DNA of 64,000 nucleotides from Cryomorpha sp963748925 (GTDB taxonomy: Bacteria; Bacteroidota; Bacteroidia; Flavobacteriales_D; Cryomorphaceae): the NCBI GenBank assembly GCA_963748925.1, contig CAVVKG010000007.1, forward strand, positions 523,203 to 587,202. Direction: 5' to 3'. Positions 35,084 through 44,728 of the stretch are shown piece after piece; within the stretch, counting starts at the first letter, position 1, and each line of letters begins with the position of its first letter. The position numbers were made by a program, and so were the translations under genes. A model generated the notes under the pieces. It ran no database searches. It had not been told where the DNA came from and saw nothing but the letters and a program-made list of their open reading frames with translations.

Positions 35084-36048
35084 TAACCCAGAATATCTCT
35101 GGTTCTTTCTATTACCTCGCGAGCAGTTACACGTGCTTTGTTGGCTCCTGCTTCTAATTTCTCCTCTATTTGAGCCGGGTTTTTCATAAGCATTTGAAAA
35201 GCTTCCCGCTCTGTGCCAAATCTTTCTACAATGGTTTCAAAAAGTTGCTGCTTGGCATGCCCATAACCATAACCACCTTTTACGTAATTCTCACGCATTT
35301 CTGCAACGGCATCAGGTTTAGCTACTAATTTAAAAATATTGAAAACATTGCAGGAGTCGGGATCTTTTGACTCTTCTACTCCCATGCTGTCCGTTACAAT
35401 CTTCATAACAGACTTTCGCAATGGTTTATCTGCTTCAAAAATATTGATAAAATTCCCATAGGATTTACTCATTTTCTGGCCATCAGTGCCAGGCACATAC
35501 ATAGTTTCTTGCTGAACCTGCGCTTCGGGAACCACGAATGTTTCTCCCATTTTGTGGTTAAAACTCGTCGCAATGTCTCTTGTCATTTCCAAATGCTGAA
35601 GCTGATCTTTCCCAACCGGGACGATATTCGCATTGTAAAGCAAAATATCCGAAGCCATTAAAATAGGGTATGTAAAAAGTCCTGCATTCACATCAGCAAG
35701 CCTGTCGCTCTTATCCTTAAAGCTATGTGCATTAGCAAGCATCGGAAAGGGAGTAAAACAACTTAGGTACCATGTTAATTCCGCTACTTCGGGTATGTCG
35801 CTTTGACGATAAAAAGTATGTTTATCGGTATCCAAACCAAAGGCAAGCCATGCAGCAGCCACCCCGTGTACATTCTTGCGACGCAGTTCAGCATCTTTTA
35901 TAGCTGTAAGCGAATGTAAGTTTGCAATAAACAAGAAGGCTTCATTGCCCCCTTCATTTGACATTTGAATTGCGGGCTTTATAGCTCCTAAAATATTTCC
36001 AAGATGTGGTATACCTGTACTTTGAATTCCGGTTAGAATGCGTGCCAT
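35080..36048 (-). CDS. trpS: tryptophanyl-tRNA synthetase
   Basis: Class I synthetase, 322 residues from MARILTGIQSTGIPHLGN. The HIGH-type motif is HLGN at 15-18 and the KMSKS motif is at 192-196 (DGQKMSKSYGN). Other conserved parts are FIANLHSLTAI and GKDQLQHLEMTRDIA. An in-frame ATG at 36102 would add 18 unlike residues and overlap the upstream gene, so 36048 is chosen. The gene follows the glycosyltransferase gene by about 50 bases on the same strand, and its stop codon (35080-35082) overlaps the stop of the converging HNH gene (35081-35083). Confidence 0.96.
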   Translation of the reverse strand: MARILTGIQSTGIPHLGNILGAIKPAIQMSNEGGNEAFLFIANLHSLTAIKDAELRRKNVHGVAAAWLAFGLDTDKHTFYRQSDIPEVAELTWYLSCFTPFPMLANAHSFKDKSDRLADVNAGLFTYPILMASDILLYNANIVPVGKDQLQHLEMTRDIATSFNHKMGETFVVPEAQVQQETMYVPGTDGQKMSKSYGNFINIFEADKPLRKSVMKIVTDSMGVEESKDPDSCNVFNIFKLVAKPDAVAEMRENYVKGGYGYGHAKQQLFETIVERFGTEREAFQMLMKNPAQIEEKLEAGANKARVTAREVIERTRDILGY

Positions 36049-36098
36049 TTTGATTTTACTTGAGCCAGCGAAGTTAAGGATTTTAGGTTGGACATAAA

Positions 36099-37673
36099 TC
36101 AATTAGGATACTTACCACTTATTTTAATGATCGATGAATTATTGAGAATATAATCAGGTAAGGTTCCATCATCGCGAATGGCAATTTTATAGTTTCTATT
36201 CCAAACCTGTTTTAGTTCAAGAGGAGTGGGAACACGTCCATAGGCTACATAATCACTAAAAAACATGAATGCAATATTGCCATTCACACCAATATCAGCA
36301 TTAAATACTACGTAGTTTTCATCACCGAGTTCGTTCATTACAGTATTGAAAAATTCCATTTGCGCGAGTTCCCTTTCTCTCCCAAAATTATCATGTGGCT
36401 TCTTCATGGTATGATTTTTTTCAATCTTGCCCAGATTGAGACACATAAAACCAAAACCAATTACAGTGACAATTCTCAAAGCTAAAATACTCCTCGAGTT
36501 TAAAGTAAATCGGTCAAGCCAATTAAATAAGGTATTGATCATTACACCAAACCCCAAGTAAACCATGGGAGAAACCAAAATTGTGAACGAGGTCATTTTG
36601 GTGGCAGCGACAGAGTAGAAAAGATAAACCAAGGTTATCATTGCGATAAATGCGAAACGGTAAACGTTCTTTTTGGTTTTCACGATAAGAAAAATAATTC
36701 CGGCCAGAATTAAGTAAGGTATCAAATCGCCCGAGCCATATATATCAGAAATTGCATCGAAATGAAACCAAAATGTGCCCCCATGCCCTTCTACCACATT
36801 GAAAAAATGTTCGGTATTTAGATTTGTCTCAAATGCAGCTTCAACGGGATATTTTAAATGGATGAAAATCTGCCATGGAAGAAATACAGCCAGGGCGATT
36901 AAGACACTTATTACAATGGGAGCATAAGATTTAGTAAATAACCAATTCTGCTTGCTCTCAGCACCTAGCGCAACAAACCAGACTGCATAAACGAGCATAC
37001 CCACAAGCCATTTCACCAGTACCGCACCACCAGAAAAGAGTCCGGTTAAAACTAAATAGATGGGTCTTTCAGATCGCTGATACTCTAACCAGGACCATAA
37101 GCTGGCTGTGACATAAAATAGAAAAGCTACATCATTGTGATCTGTAGTAAATCTTCCTGCCACATGTTCTAGTTGGTAGTATGCCAGCCCAAAAAAAAGA
37201 GCACCATAAAATCCTGCTTTACTGTTTATGGCTACCTCACCAATTCTATAAATTATCAAGGAAGTGAGGGCATGCATAAGAACACTTGGAAGTCTTACAG
37301 CAATTACATTGGCCCCAAAAATCTTAATGCTCAAGGCCATATGCCAGAGAAAAAGCGGTTGCTTATGGAGCCAGATGTAATTCTTGGTCCAGTCGGCGAA
37401 ATAATAAGGCAATACAGGATCATTATACAAAACGGGCTTTAAAGAGTTGCTGGCCAAATTTTTCGCAACTAAAGCATGGTATTGCTCATCCCAAAGCACC
37501 AGAAAAGGATCCAGATTTGCCATGAAAAATCCCAGTGCCAGAATTCCGAGAAACAAGATAATGATAGCCAGCTTGTTCTTATTTGCATGAAATAGAATTA
37601 TAGCCAAAATCAACATTCCAACAGAAGGGTAAAGCGGCAACAACTGAGAGTTTGAAAAAAAACTAAATGGCAT
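36099..37673 (-). CDS. GT39/ArnT-like membrane glycosyltransferase
   Basis: 524 residues, about eleven to twelve membrane helices. The first periplasmic loop has the acidic motif LVLWDEQYHALVAKNLA, expected in the catalytic loop of polyprenyl-phosphate sugar transferases (ArnT, PMT, GT39/83). LWHMALSIKIFGANVIAVRL and GRFTTDHNDVAFLFYV are further family-like segments. It would transfer a sugar from a lipid-linked donor to lipid A, protein or another envelope acceptor on the outer face of the inner membrane. Donor and acceptor cannot be told. No other glycan genes are adjacent. Confidence 0.82.
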   Translation of the reverse strand: MPFSFFSNSQLLPLYPSVGMLILAIILFHANKNKLAIIILFLGILALGFFMANLDPFLVLWDEQYHALVAKNLASNSLKPVLYNDPVLPYYFADWTKNYIWLHKQPLFLWHMALSIKIFGANVIAVRLPSVLMHALTSLIIYRIGEVAINSKAGFYGALFFGLAYYQLEHVAGRFTTDHNDVAFLFYVTASLWSWLEYQRSERPIYLVLTGLFSGGAVLVKWLVGMLVYAVWFVALGAESKQNWLFTKSYAPIVISVLIALAVFLPWQIFIHLKYPVEAAFETNLNTEHFFNVVEGHGGTFWFHFDAISDIYGSGDLIPYLILAGIIFLIVKTKKNVYRFAFIAMITLVYLFYSVAATKMTSFTILVSPMVYLGFGVMINTLFNWLDRFTLNSRSILALRIVTVIGFGFMCLNLGKIEKNHTMKKPHDNFGRERELAQMEFFNTVMNELGDENYVVFNADIGVNGNIAFMFFSDYVAYGRVPTPLELKQVWNRNYKIAIRDDGTLPDYILNNSSIIKISGKYPN

Positions 37674-37797
37674 ATTTTTACTTCTGGAAACACCGTAGTT
37701 GGTAAAAATATAAATTTTAGCGACCCTTGTCTACATAGAATACCTGAATTAGGTTTCGCCTGGTCGGTTATCCACTATTGTCCAAATAATCTCCAAC

Positions 37798-37829
37798 AAA
37801 AAAAGGTGACCCTCAAAAAGATCACCCTT
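37798..37829 (-). terminator. Rho-independent terminator of the alpha/beta hydrolase gene
   Basis: GGTGA (37805-37809) and TCACC (37822-37826) with flanking AAA/TTT pairs form the stem. On the minus strand it is followed by seven T, 22 bases after the stop at 37851. Confidence 0.78.
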
Positions 37830-37850
37830 TATACTTTAAATAAGATTGAC

Positions 37851-38688
37851 TCAGCTCTTTAAAAACTCCAATAGAATTTTGTTAAGTTTTTCAGTATGGG
37901 TTACATACAATCCGTGGGGAGCATCATCAAATTTCTCATAGCGGTTGTTCTTGATTCCTTTTGCTGCCTGATCTGCGGAAGTAGCTATAGGCACAACATT
38001 ATCCTCTTTACCATGTACAATCAAGGTAGGAACATCAACATTCTTAAGCTCACTTCTAAAATCAGTTCCCGCCCATGATTTTGCACACTCTACTGCGGCG
38101 TGTTTTGAAGCCTGCATAGCCAGACCCCAGGTAAAATCAAGCATGCGCTTGTGAAACCGTGTCTTTGTTGTCTTCGAAATTGAAATAGTTCTTTCCAAAC
38201 TCATTCATAAAACCAGGGTAATCGCCCTGAAGGCTTTTCATAATGCCTTTCAAATCTTCCTCAGGAACTCCATCCGGATTATCTGACTTCTCAGCGACGA
38301 GCGGAATTATAGAAGAAATTAATATTGCTTTCGAAATCTTTGCGCTTCCAAAATCTGTAAAATAGCGAACTACTTCACCACCACCCATTGAAAAACCACA
38401 AATGGTAACATCTTTTAAATCGAGTTTCGTAATCAGATCATTCAGATCACTGGCAAGCGTACTGTAATCATAAGAAGCCCAAGGTTTGGACGATTGCCCG
38501 AAACCTCGACGATCATAAGCGATACATCGATATCCGGCTTCAACCAGACTTGGAATTTGACGCTCCCAGGTACTATGCGAAAGTGGCCAGCCATGGATTA
38601 AAACAATCGGTTTACCTTCACCATAGTCTTCATAGTAAAGCTTCGTTTTTTCTCCTTTTTCTGTATGTTTTGTTTCTATAAATGGCAT
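37851..38688 (-). pseudogene. alpha/beta hydrolase (chloroperoxidase/esterase-like) with one frameshift
   Basis: The 5' frame (38688 down to about 38145) carries the oxyanion-hole motif HGWPLSHSTW (32-41) and the nucleophile elbow GFSMGGGE with Ser100. The 3' frame (about 38145 down to 37851) carries MLDFTWGLAMQASKHAAVE, the acid residue in VHGKEDNVVP, and the catalytic histidine in DAPHGLYVTH. The two parts join at DNA 38141-38150 if one base is removed. The whole, about 278 residues, is normal for the non-heme chloroperoxidase/arylesterase group. The catalytic triad is intact across the shift. Substrate unknown. Possibly a consensus error. Confidence 0.8.
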
Positions 38689-38809
38689 ATTATTAGTCTT
38701 TTATAATTTTTAACTTTAACAAATAGTACCGGATTTTGTTGACTGTATTGTAATTGAGAATGGATCTTACTTATCCTAAATAATTGGTGGCCAAGTGCCG
38801 GGCATTACT

Positions 38810-38817
38810 TAAATTTG
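38810..38817 (+). promoter_or_regulatory. probable -7 box of gatC
   Basis: TAAATTTG matches TAnnTTTG and ends only 5 bases before the gatC ATG at 38823, so the transcript would be leaderless or nearly so. Confidence 0.45.
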
Positions 38818-38822
38818 CGCTT

Positions 38823-39119
38823 ATGGAAGTTGATGACAAATTAATGGACAAGCTTGCCAGCCTGTCGAAGCTTGAATTTAAAGATGCAGACCGGGAATCA
38901 ATGAAGGCTGACATCCAGCGTATGCTTTCCTTTTTTGAAGAGCTAAATAGCATAAACACCGATGGTCTTGAGCCATTAATTCACGTAAATCCTGAAAAGA
39001 ACGTTTACCGTGCTGATGCTATCACCGAAGAACTAACCCAGGCACAGGCTTTGAAAAATGGACCCAATCACGATTCGTTCTACTTCAAAGTGCCCAAGGT
39101 TGTGGAAAATAAGGATTGA
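38823..39119 (+). CDS. gatC: Asp-tRNA(Asn)/Glu-tRNA(Gln) amidotransferase subunit C
   Basis: 98 residues from MEVDDKLMDKLASLSKLEF. The family pattern LA.LSKLEF at the N-terminus and FFEELNSINTDGLEPL followed by VYRADAITEE are all present. GatC stabilises GatA in the complex that amidates mischarged Glu-tRNA(Gln) or Asp-tRNA(Asn). gatA and gatB are not in the window, as is common in this phylum. Upstream in-frame ATG 38784 precedes the promoter-like box and is rejected. A bidirectional terminator follows. Confidence 0.92.
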   Translation: MEVDDKLMDKLASLSKLEFKDADRESMKADIQRMLSFFEELNSINTDGLEPLIHVNPEKNVYRADAITEELTQAQALKNGPNHDSFYFKVPKVVENKD

Positions 39120-39138
39120 TATAAAAAAGTAATTCAAT

Positions 39139-39166
39139 AAAAAAGCGCCTCGTTAGGCGCTTTTCT
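39139..39166. terminator. bidirectional terminator between gatC and the outer-membrane protein gene
   Basis: AAGCGCCT / AGGCGCTT with a CGTT loop, an A-run to its left and TTTTCTTCTT to its right, lies between two converging stops (39119 and 39188). Confidence 0.85.
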
Positions 39167-39187
39167 TCTTGTTGCAAAAAAGCACGT

Positions 39188-40090
39188 TTAAATTTTTATA
39201 AATAAACCTGCTGCGAAAGTGTATACATCTTCTGTATTTTCATTGTCAAACAATGGCAGTAACCCAACCTGAGTAAAGAAAGTTAGTTTTCTATACCCCA
39301 CTCTCACCATAGCGTCTGCAGCCCATCGGTTAAAGCCAAGGTCGCCTTTAATTGACGCTTTATTATCATTGCCTTCAAAACTGTATTTCTGCTTATACAT
39401 ATCTCCAATCAGCACTTTACCAACTACTCCTGCGCTAATGTGAAACGATTTTTTTGGATCGAGGGAAGTATTAAACTCAAGCATGGCCGGGATAGCAATG
39501 TACGTAGCACGCAATTTATTCTTGCTCACATTCTTATCGCCTGAAGGAACGGGAAACAAGCTGTCTCCGGAAAAGACGAAATCATTGTCACCACTGTATT
39601 TGTAGTTGTAAAACTGGAAGCTAAAGCCCATTGTAAAGCCAACATAATCTTTTACAATATTTCCTTTCACCTGTCCCATATTAAAAGATATGTATCGGGA
39701 TTTGCCGTATTCAGGTTCTAAAAATTCCGTCGCTTCACTCAAATTAAAATCGTGGTTTCCACCCAAAATACCGTTCACTCCTATATCAACTCCATTCCAC
39801 CAGGTAAGCTCGTATTTATTGTCGTCTTTCTCCTCCTCGCCATCATCCCATTGGCCGTCCGATTCCTTATTTTTGCTAATTATAGTAATTTGAGCATTTT
39901 TAAGATCAATACGCGTCGTATCAGATTTTGTGCTGTCAGGATTATAGGTATGTACCCCGGCCTTTAGCTTACCATCTTTCATGCTGATTTCAGCTTGACT
40001 TCTTGTCTTAAGCGTATCACTTTTCTCAGGTTCCTGGGCAAAAGCTACAAGGCCAATACTCAGTAAAATTATTGTTGCTAATGTCTTCAT
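39188..40090 (-). CDS. outer-membrane beta-barrel protein
   Basis: 300 residues with signal peptide MKTLATIILLSIGLVAFAQ. After an acidic linker (SDGQWDDGEEEKDDNKYELT) come amphipathic strands of a small porin-like barrel (GKSRYISFNMGQVKGNIVKD, AIPAMLEFNTSLDPKKSFHI), ending in FAAGLFIKI. Third gene of a unit with an ECF sigma factor and its anti-sigma partner: the anti-sigma stop is 60 bases upstream. Probably a product or sensor of that regulon. Confidence 0.82.
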   Translation of the reverse strand: MKTLATIILLSIGLVAFAQEPEKSDTLKTRSQAEISMKDGKLKAGVHTYNPDSTKSDTTRIDLKNAQITIISKNKESDGQWDDGEEEKDDNKYELTWWNGVDIGVNGILGGNHDFNLSEATEFLEPEYGKSRYISFNMGQVKGNIVKDYVGFTMGFSFQFYNYKYSGDNDFVFSGDSLFPVPSGDKNVSKNKLRATYIAIPAMLEFNTSLDPKKSFHISAGVVGKVLIGDMYKQKYSFEGNDNKASIKGDLGFNRWAADAMVRVGYRKLTFFTQVGLLPLFDNENTEDVYTFAAGLFIKI

Positions 40091-40150
40091 GATAATTGTG
40101 TTTGTTTGTTCTGATTGTGTGACGGACAGCTATTCTAAAAAGTTACAAGA

Positions 40151-41498
40151 CTATTTGGATTTTGACCGCATTACTTTAAAACTACCTATTCTAAGGGTAT
40201 AAGTAAGCGACTCATCTCCTTCATTACCTGTCTCTTCTTTGGTGTATTCAGCATCGAGCAATTCACTCGCGCGACTGGTAATCCGCTTGGCAAGTATCAG
40301 CGCCATTTCGTCTTTTTCGCTATCGGGAATGTTCAGCTTTTGAGCCATCAGATCTTCCGCTAGCTCGGGCACTGTTTTAAATTTACTGGCTGGCTTGGCT
40401 TCCGCCAATGTTTCAGTATCAAAGCTTTCTATATCCGGATTGGGGTTGGTACTTAAAGTATCTTCTTCTAAATCCTGGGTCTCCTTGTTGAGAGCCATAT
40501 TATCAGTTCCTATTTTTTCAATAGACTCAATTTCCTTGTAATCGATTTCATGCTCGTCTTCGGGTACAATCGACTCGGGTTTTTTCATTTCTACGGGGCC
40601 TCCGCATATTCAACAGGGTCTGGCTCGCGCACTTGCCAGTCTTCCAGCAATGGCTCCTCAATAACTTCCACTTCCGGGAAAGAATCTCTCTTTACCGCCT
40701 TCTCCAAATTATTGGTGTCACCAGGAGTTTCAGATCCCTGCACCTTCTTTGATTCTATATTGGCAATTGGTGCTGTTTCAATTGAGTCGATTCGCAAGAC
40801 TGATTCCAAATGAAAACACCCAGCAAAAGCACTGCAGCAATTGCGGCAGCGCGGTAAAGCCAAATTATAGCACCTTTTTTCTTCTTTTGGTATAATTCAG
40901 ATTTATTCGGATAGAAAATCCCTTTAGCCGGCTTTAGTTTTAAATTATCGGCTATGGTCAATTCTCTCGCTCCATTTGGTCTCGCTTCCGCGAATTTTTC
41001 CAAATCTGTGTTTTGCTTCGAGCTTAGCAACGCTTCACTGCGAGCTATTAAAAAGTAATCGTAATTGAAGTCTGTAATGGCTTGATCCAAACCAAACTGA
41101 TACAGCGAATCTTTCTGCATTTTGCTGTCATCGGCGATAAGAACAATTCGTTTCCACAAATCATATTCTTTGGCGTAAGTACTTTCCTTAATAAGCTCTT
41201 CAAGCATTTTAAGCTCAAAAGAACTTAAGTCATTATCTACTGCGCGAAGGAAAAATGAATCTCTTAGCTCAGCATTTTCATGCAATGCCTTCAAATTAGG
41301 TTTTTTCAAATTGCTCCAGGTCTCCGTATCCGCAGCAGCATCAGGAAGCTGAAAAACTTCAAAATCCTCCAGTTCAGATCTAAGCTCCGGATTCTTCTCG
41401 AGAAACTTTTCAAGCTCTACAATTTGTTCTGGCGAAAGATTGCCCTCTGCGAAATCAAGAAAGTAAGCCTCGTAATTATGTCTATTGATTTTTTCCAT
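40151..41498 (-). pseudogene. membrane anti-sigma factor broken by two frameshifts
   Basis: Three frames make one protein of about 448 residues. The first (41498 down to about 40795) has an N-terminal anti-sigma-like helical domain (YEAYFLDFAEGNLSPEQIVE) and one membrane segment (IWLYRAAAIAAVLLLGVFIW). At about 40790-40805 the frame moves to RIDSIETAPIANIESKKVQG. At the GGGG run 40595-40598 it moves again, joining YAEAP to VEMKKPESIVPEDEHEI if one C is restored. The periplasmic part is acidic and low in complexity, ending in LRIGSFKVMRSKSK. The start overlaps the sigma stop by one base (TGATG). It presumably restrains that sigma factor. Confidence 0.75.
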
Positions 41499-41983
41499 CA
41501 GATTATCGCTTCTATGCTTCCTATTTTCTCTTTGAGCGCCTTGCGTGCCCGAAATATGTACACCTTAACCTGAGCTTCAGAAAGGGAACAAATCTCTCCA
41601 ATCTCTTCATAACTATATCCTTCGTAATCTCTTAGTAGCACCACCGACTTCTGAATTTCAGGAAGTGTATTAAGTGCTTCGTGCAAAATCTCGTTCAAAT
41701 CAGAATACTGATTAGAATGAGATAGTCGCTCAGCCTTAACTGCGTCATAGTTTCCTTGCTTCTTTTCTCTTCTTATCAAGTCAATCATGGTGTGATAACC
41801 GGTAGAAAAAAGGTAGCTTTTGGCTTTTGCGCCATCAATTTCTTCCACTTTAAGCCACACTTTGGTAAACGCATCTTGTACCAGGTCACGCGCTTTCTCT
41901 GTATCGCGTACATGCTTAAGCATGAATCGATAAAGTCCATCGGCGTGTTGATCTACGCACCTGTTGTAATCATCTACGGTCAT
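41498..41983 (-). CDS. ECF-type RNA polymerase sigma factor
   Basis: 161 residues. Region 2: LYRFMLKHVRDTEKARDLVQDAFTKVW and AKSYLFSTGYHTMIDLIRRE. Region 4: LPEIQKSVVLLRDYEGYSYEEIGEICSLSEAQVKVYIFRARKALKE, a clean helix-turn-helix. It is the first gene of a sigma, anti-sigma and outer-membrane-protein unit, with a one-base overlap (TGATG) to the anti-sigma gene, indicating coupled translation. Confidence 0.93.
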   Translation of the reverse strand: MTVDDYNRCVDQHADGLYRFMLKHVRDTEKARDLVQDAFTKVWLKVEEIDGAKAKSYLFSTGYHTMIDLIRREKKQGNYDAVKAERLSHSNQYSDLNEILHEALNTLPEIQKSVVLLRDYEGYSYEEIGEICSLSEAQVKVYIFRARKALKEKIGSIEAII

Positions 41984-42130
41984 AGGCTTTGCGGTGTGGT
42001 TAGATGTATGACGCGCAAGGGTAGTGATTCGTTACAGCAATTTCAAAAAAAAGTCACAATGAGTAACCCCGATCTATAATCAGAACCAATAACGTGTTAA
42101 TAAATAAACATTTAACTTATATTAGAAACA

Positions 42131-43918
42131 TCAATCAAGCTGCAGAACAGCTAAAAAGGCTTGCTGCGGAACTTCTACATTTCCAACCTGACGCATACGC
42201 TTTTTACCTTTCTTCTGCTTTTCAAGAAGTTTACGCTTACGCGTAATATCCCCACCATAACATTTAGCGGTAACGTCTTTTCTCAGAGCACGAACAGTTT
42301 CTCTGGCAATAACTTTGGTTCCAATACCCGCCTGGATGGCAATTTCGAATTGCTGACGTGGTATGAGTTCGCGCAATTTCATGCAAATACGCTTACCTAG
42401 ATCGTAGGCATTGTCGCGGTGAATAAGAGCTGAAAGGGCATCTACCTGATCGCCATTGAGCATAATATCGAGTTTAACCAGCTTGCTCTCTTTGTATCCA
42501 ATAGGGTGATAATCGAACGAAGCGTATCCCTTTGAAATGGTTTTTAACTTATCGTAAAAATCAAAGACAATTTCACCCAGCGGCATTTCAAACGAAATTT
42601 CAACCCTGTCGGCAGTGAGATAAACCTGATTGGTTAAAACGCCGCGTTTTTGAATACATAAGGTCATTACCTGCCCTACGAAATCAGATTTTGTTATTAT
42701 CTGAGCTTTAATGTAGGGCTCCTCCACAGAAGCAAGCGTACTGGGGTCGGGTAAATCACTCGGATTATTTACTATTAGCAATTCATCTTTAGTTGTTGTA
42801 GCACGGTAGCCAACGTTTGGAACAGTCGTAATAACCGTCATATCAAACTCACGCTCCAGGCGTTCCTGCACAATCTCCATGTGGAGCATTCCAAGAAATC
42901 CACAACGGAAACCAAATCCAAGAGCTGCCGACGACTCCGGCTCATAAACCAGAGAAGCATCATTGAGCTGAAGTTTCTCGAGAGAACTACGCAGCTCTTC
43001 AAAATCATCGGTATCCACAGGATAAATCCCGGCAAATACCATTGGTTTTACATCTTCAAAACCTTTAACTACATCTTTACAAGGCCGGTCTACCAGTGTA
43101 ATGGTATCTCCTACCTTTACTTCTTTGGCTTGCTTAATTCCTGAAATAATATATCCAACATCACCTGCTGAAAGCTCCTTTTTGGGAGTCATTGTTAGTT
43201 TTAGCGTTCCAATCTCGTCAGCATGATACTTTTTGCCGGTATTTACAAATTGCACTTGATCTCCTTTGCGAATAGTACCGTGTTTAATTCTGAAATAGGC
43301 AATTATTCCCCGAAAGGAATTAAAAACAGAATCAAAAATCATAGCTTGAAGAGGTGCTTCAGGGTCACCTTTTGGTGCCGGAATACGATCAATTACAGCT
43401 TGTAAAATTTCGGGTACACCCATTCCTGTTTTACCGCTTGCCGGAATTACATCTTCAGGCTTACATCCTATAAGTTCCACTATTTGATCCGTAACTTCTT
43501 CGGCCATAGCACTATCTAGGTCCATTTTATTTAAAATGGGAATAATCTCCAGATCTTGTTCTAGGGCCAAATAAAGATTTGAAATGGTTTGAGCCTGAAT
43601 ACCCTGGGTAGCATCCACAATAAGCAGTGCTCCCTCGCATGCCGCAATCGAACGCGATACCTCATAGGAGAAATCAACGTGACCGGGAGTATCAATCAAA
43701 TTCAAAACATACTTTTCACCATTTACCGCGTAATCCATTTGAATGGCGTGGCTTTTAATGGTTATTCCGCGTTCGCGCTCCAGATCCATATCGTCAAGAG
43801 TTTGCTCCTGCAATTCCCTGTCGGTAATGGTGCCGGTAAAATGCAGTAATCTGTCGGCCAGTGTACTCTTCCCGTGATCAATATGCGCGATAATGCAAAA
43901 ATTTCGGATGTTCTTCAT
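42131..43918 (-). CDS. lepA: elongation factor 4
   Basis: Translational GTPase that back-translocates stalled ribosomes. 595 residues, normal length. G1 is AHIDHGKST at 11-19, G3 is DTPGHVDFSYEVSRS, G4 is NKMDLDSA, and the LepA-specific C-terminal domain ends RQVGNVEVPQQAFLAVLQLD. The start MKNIRNFCIIAHIDHGK is canonical. A promoter -7 box lies 19 bases upstream. Confidence 0.97.
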   Translation of the reverse strand: MKNIRNFCIIAHIDHGKSTLADRLLHFTGTITDRELQEQTLDDMDLERERGITIKSHAIQMDYAVNGEKYVLNLIDTPGHVDFSYEVSRSIAACEGALLIVDATQGIQAQTISNLYLALEQDLEIIPILNKMDLDSAMAEEVTDQIVELIGCKPEDVIPASGKTGMGVPEILQAVIDRIPAPKGDPEAPLQAMIFDSVFNSFRGIIAYFRIKHGTIRKGDQVQFVNTGKKYHADEIGTLKLTMTPKKELSAGDVGYIISGIKQAKEVKVGDTITLVDRPCKDVVKGFEDVKPMVFAGIYPVDTDDFEELRSSLEKLQLNDASLVYEPESSAALGFGFRCGFLGMLHMEIVQERLEREFDMTVITTVPNVGYRATTTKDELLIVNNPSDLPDPSTLASVEEPYIKAQIITKSDFVGQVMTLCIQKRGVLTNQVYLTADRVEISFEMPLGEIVFDFYDKLKTISKGYASFDYHPIGYKESKLVKLDIMLNGDQVDALSALIHRDNAYDLGKRICMKLRELIPRQQFEIAIQAGIGTKVIARETVRALRKDVTAKCYGGDITRKRKLLEKQKKGKKRMRQVGNVEVPQQAFLAVLQLD

Positions 43919-43937
43919 TCAGCAATTTATAAGTGTG

Positions 43938-43945
43938 CAAAAGTA
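43938..43945 (-). promoter_or_regulatory. probable -7 box of lepA
   Basis: TACTTTTG on the minus strand matches TAnnTTTG and ends 19 bases before the lepA ATG. Confidence 0.45.
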
Positions 43946-44089
43946 CTTAAAAACAGGGAGATTGTAAACAGGTTTTCTTTGATATAAAATGCGGTAGAGC
44001 TGATTTTAAAATTAAGAAAACAAGGCTGCCTATAAAAGGAGGGAGCTTGATAGTGTGAGGGTTAATTTGAGTGTTTTGGAAGTTCTCTT

Positions 44090-44571
44090 AAAACCTCGAA
44101 TGGTCATCTTCCATTGGCGAAGTTAACTTCTTATCAGGCCCTTCTTCAAATGTAACCATCTCAAATAATGGAGCTAATATTGAAATAGAAGTTCCGGAAA
44201 CAGGTGATTACACTTTTGAGTTCAACTATTTTGATTGTAGCAGCGCAGCTCAGGCAAACCTTACCTTTCTGGAAGAAAGTGATCCCGCCTGCATCACGAG
44301 CATTCAGGAAATAGATTTTAACAAGCAATTTACCCTTGCACCAAACCCTGCTTCCCATTTTACCGAGGTGAAATTTGAAATTCGCAAAGCACAGAATGTG
44401 CAAATAACCTTGACAACTGTAGATGGTAAAGTAGCATCAAAAGCGAAACACCGGCTACCGTCCGGAAAACCGAATCAAAGGATTAACCTCGATAATCTTG
44501 AATCAGGATCATATATTCTAACAATCAGAGGCGAAACTTTTAAATCTTCAGGATTGATTATAAAGAAGTAA
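44090..44571 (+). pseudogene. 3' remnant of a T9SS type A sorting-domain protein
   Basis: The frame is open from 44090 to the stop at 44571, about 160 residues, with no plausible start (an in-frame stop precedes it). It reads a beta-domain (SNVTISNNGANIEIEVPETG, YTFEFNYFDCSSAAQ) and a full type A T9SS C-terminal domain: FTLAPNPASHFTEVKFEI, QNVQITLTTVDGKV, LDNLESGSYILTIRG and final SGLIIKK. The divergent lepA gene starts 170 bases away, so the 5' part has been lost. It looks like the leftover end of a deleted cargo gene. Confidence 0.7.
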
Positions 44572-44728
44572 ATTGCTGACTTTGGATTAAAAGAATTCGG
44601 GATTTTTTCTTTGAATGCCGTTCTTATTTATCCCATCTTTCCAAATTGGAAATACAATAATGATATATTTGCAATACCATGGCCAACTAAATGGGCCTCT
44701 GGTACGTCATTTTATTAAATAAAGACTT

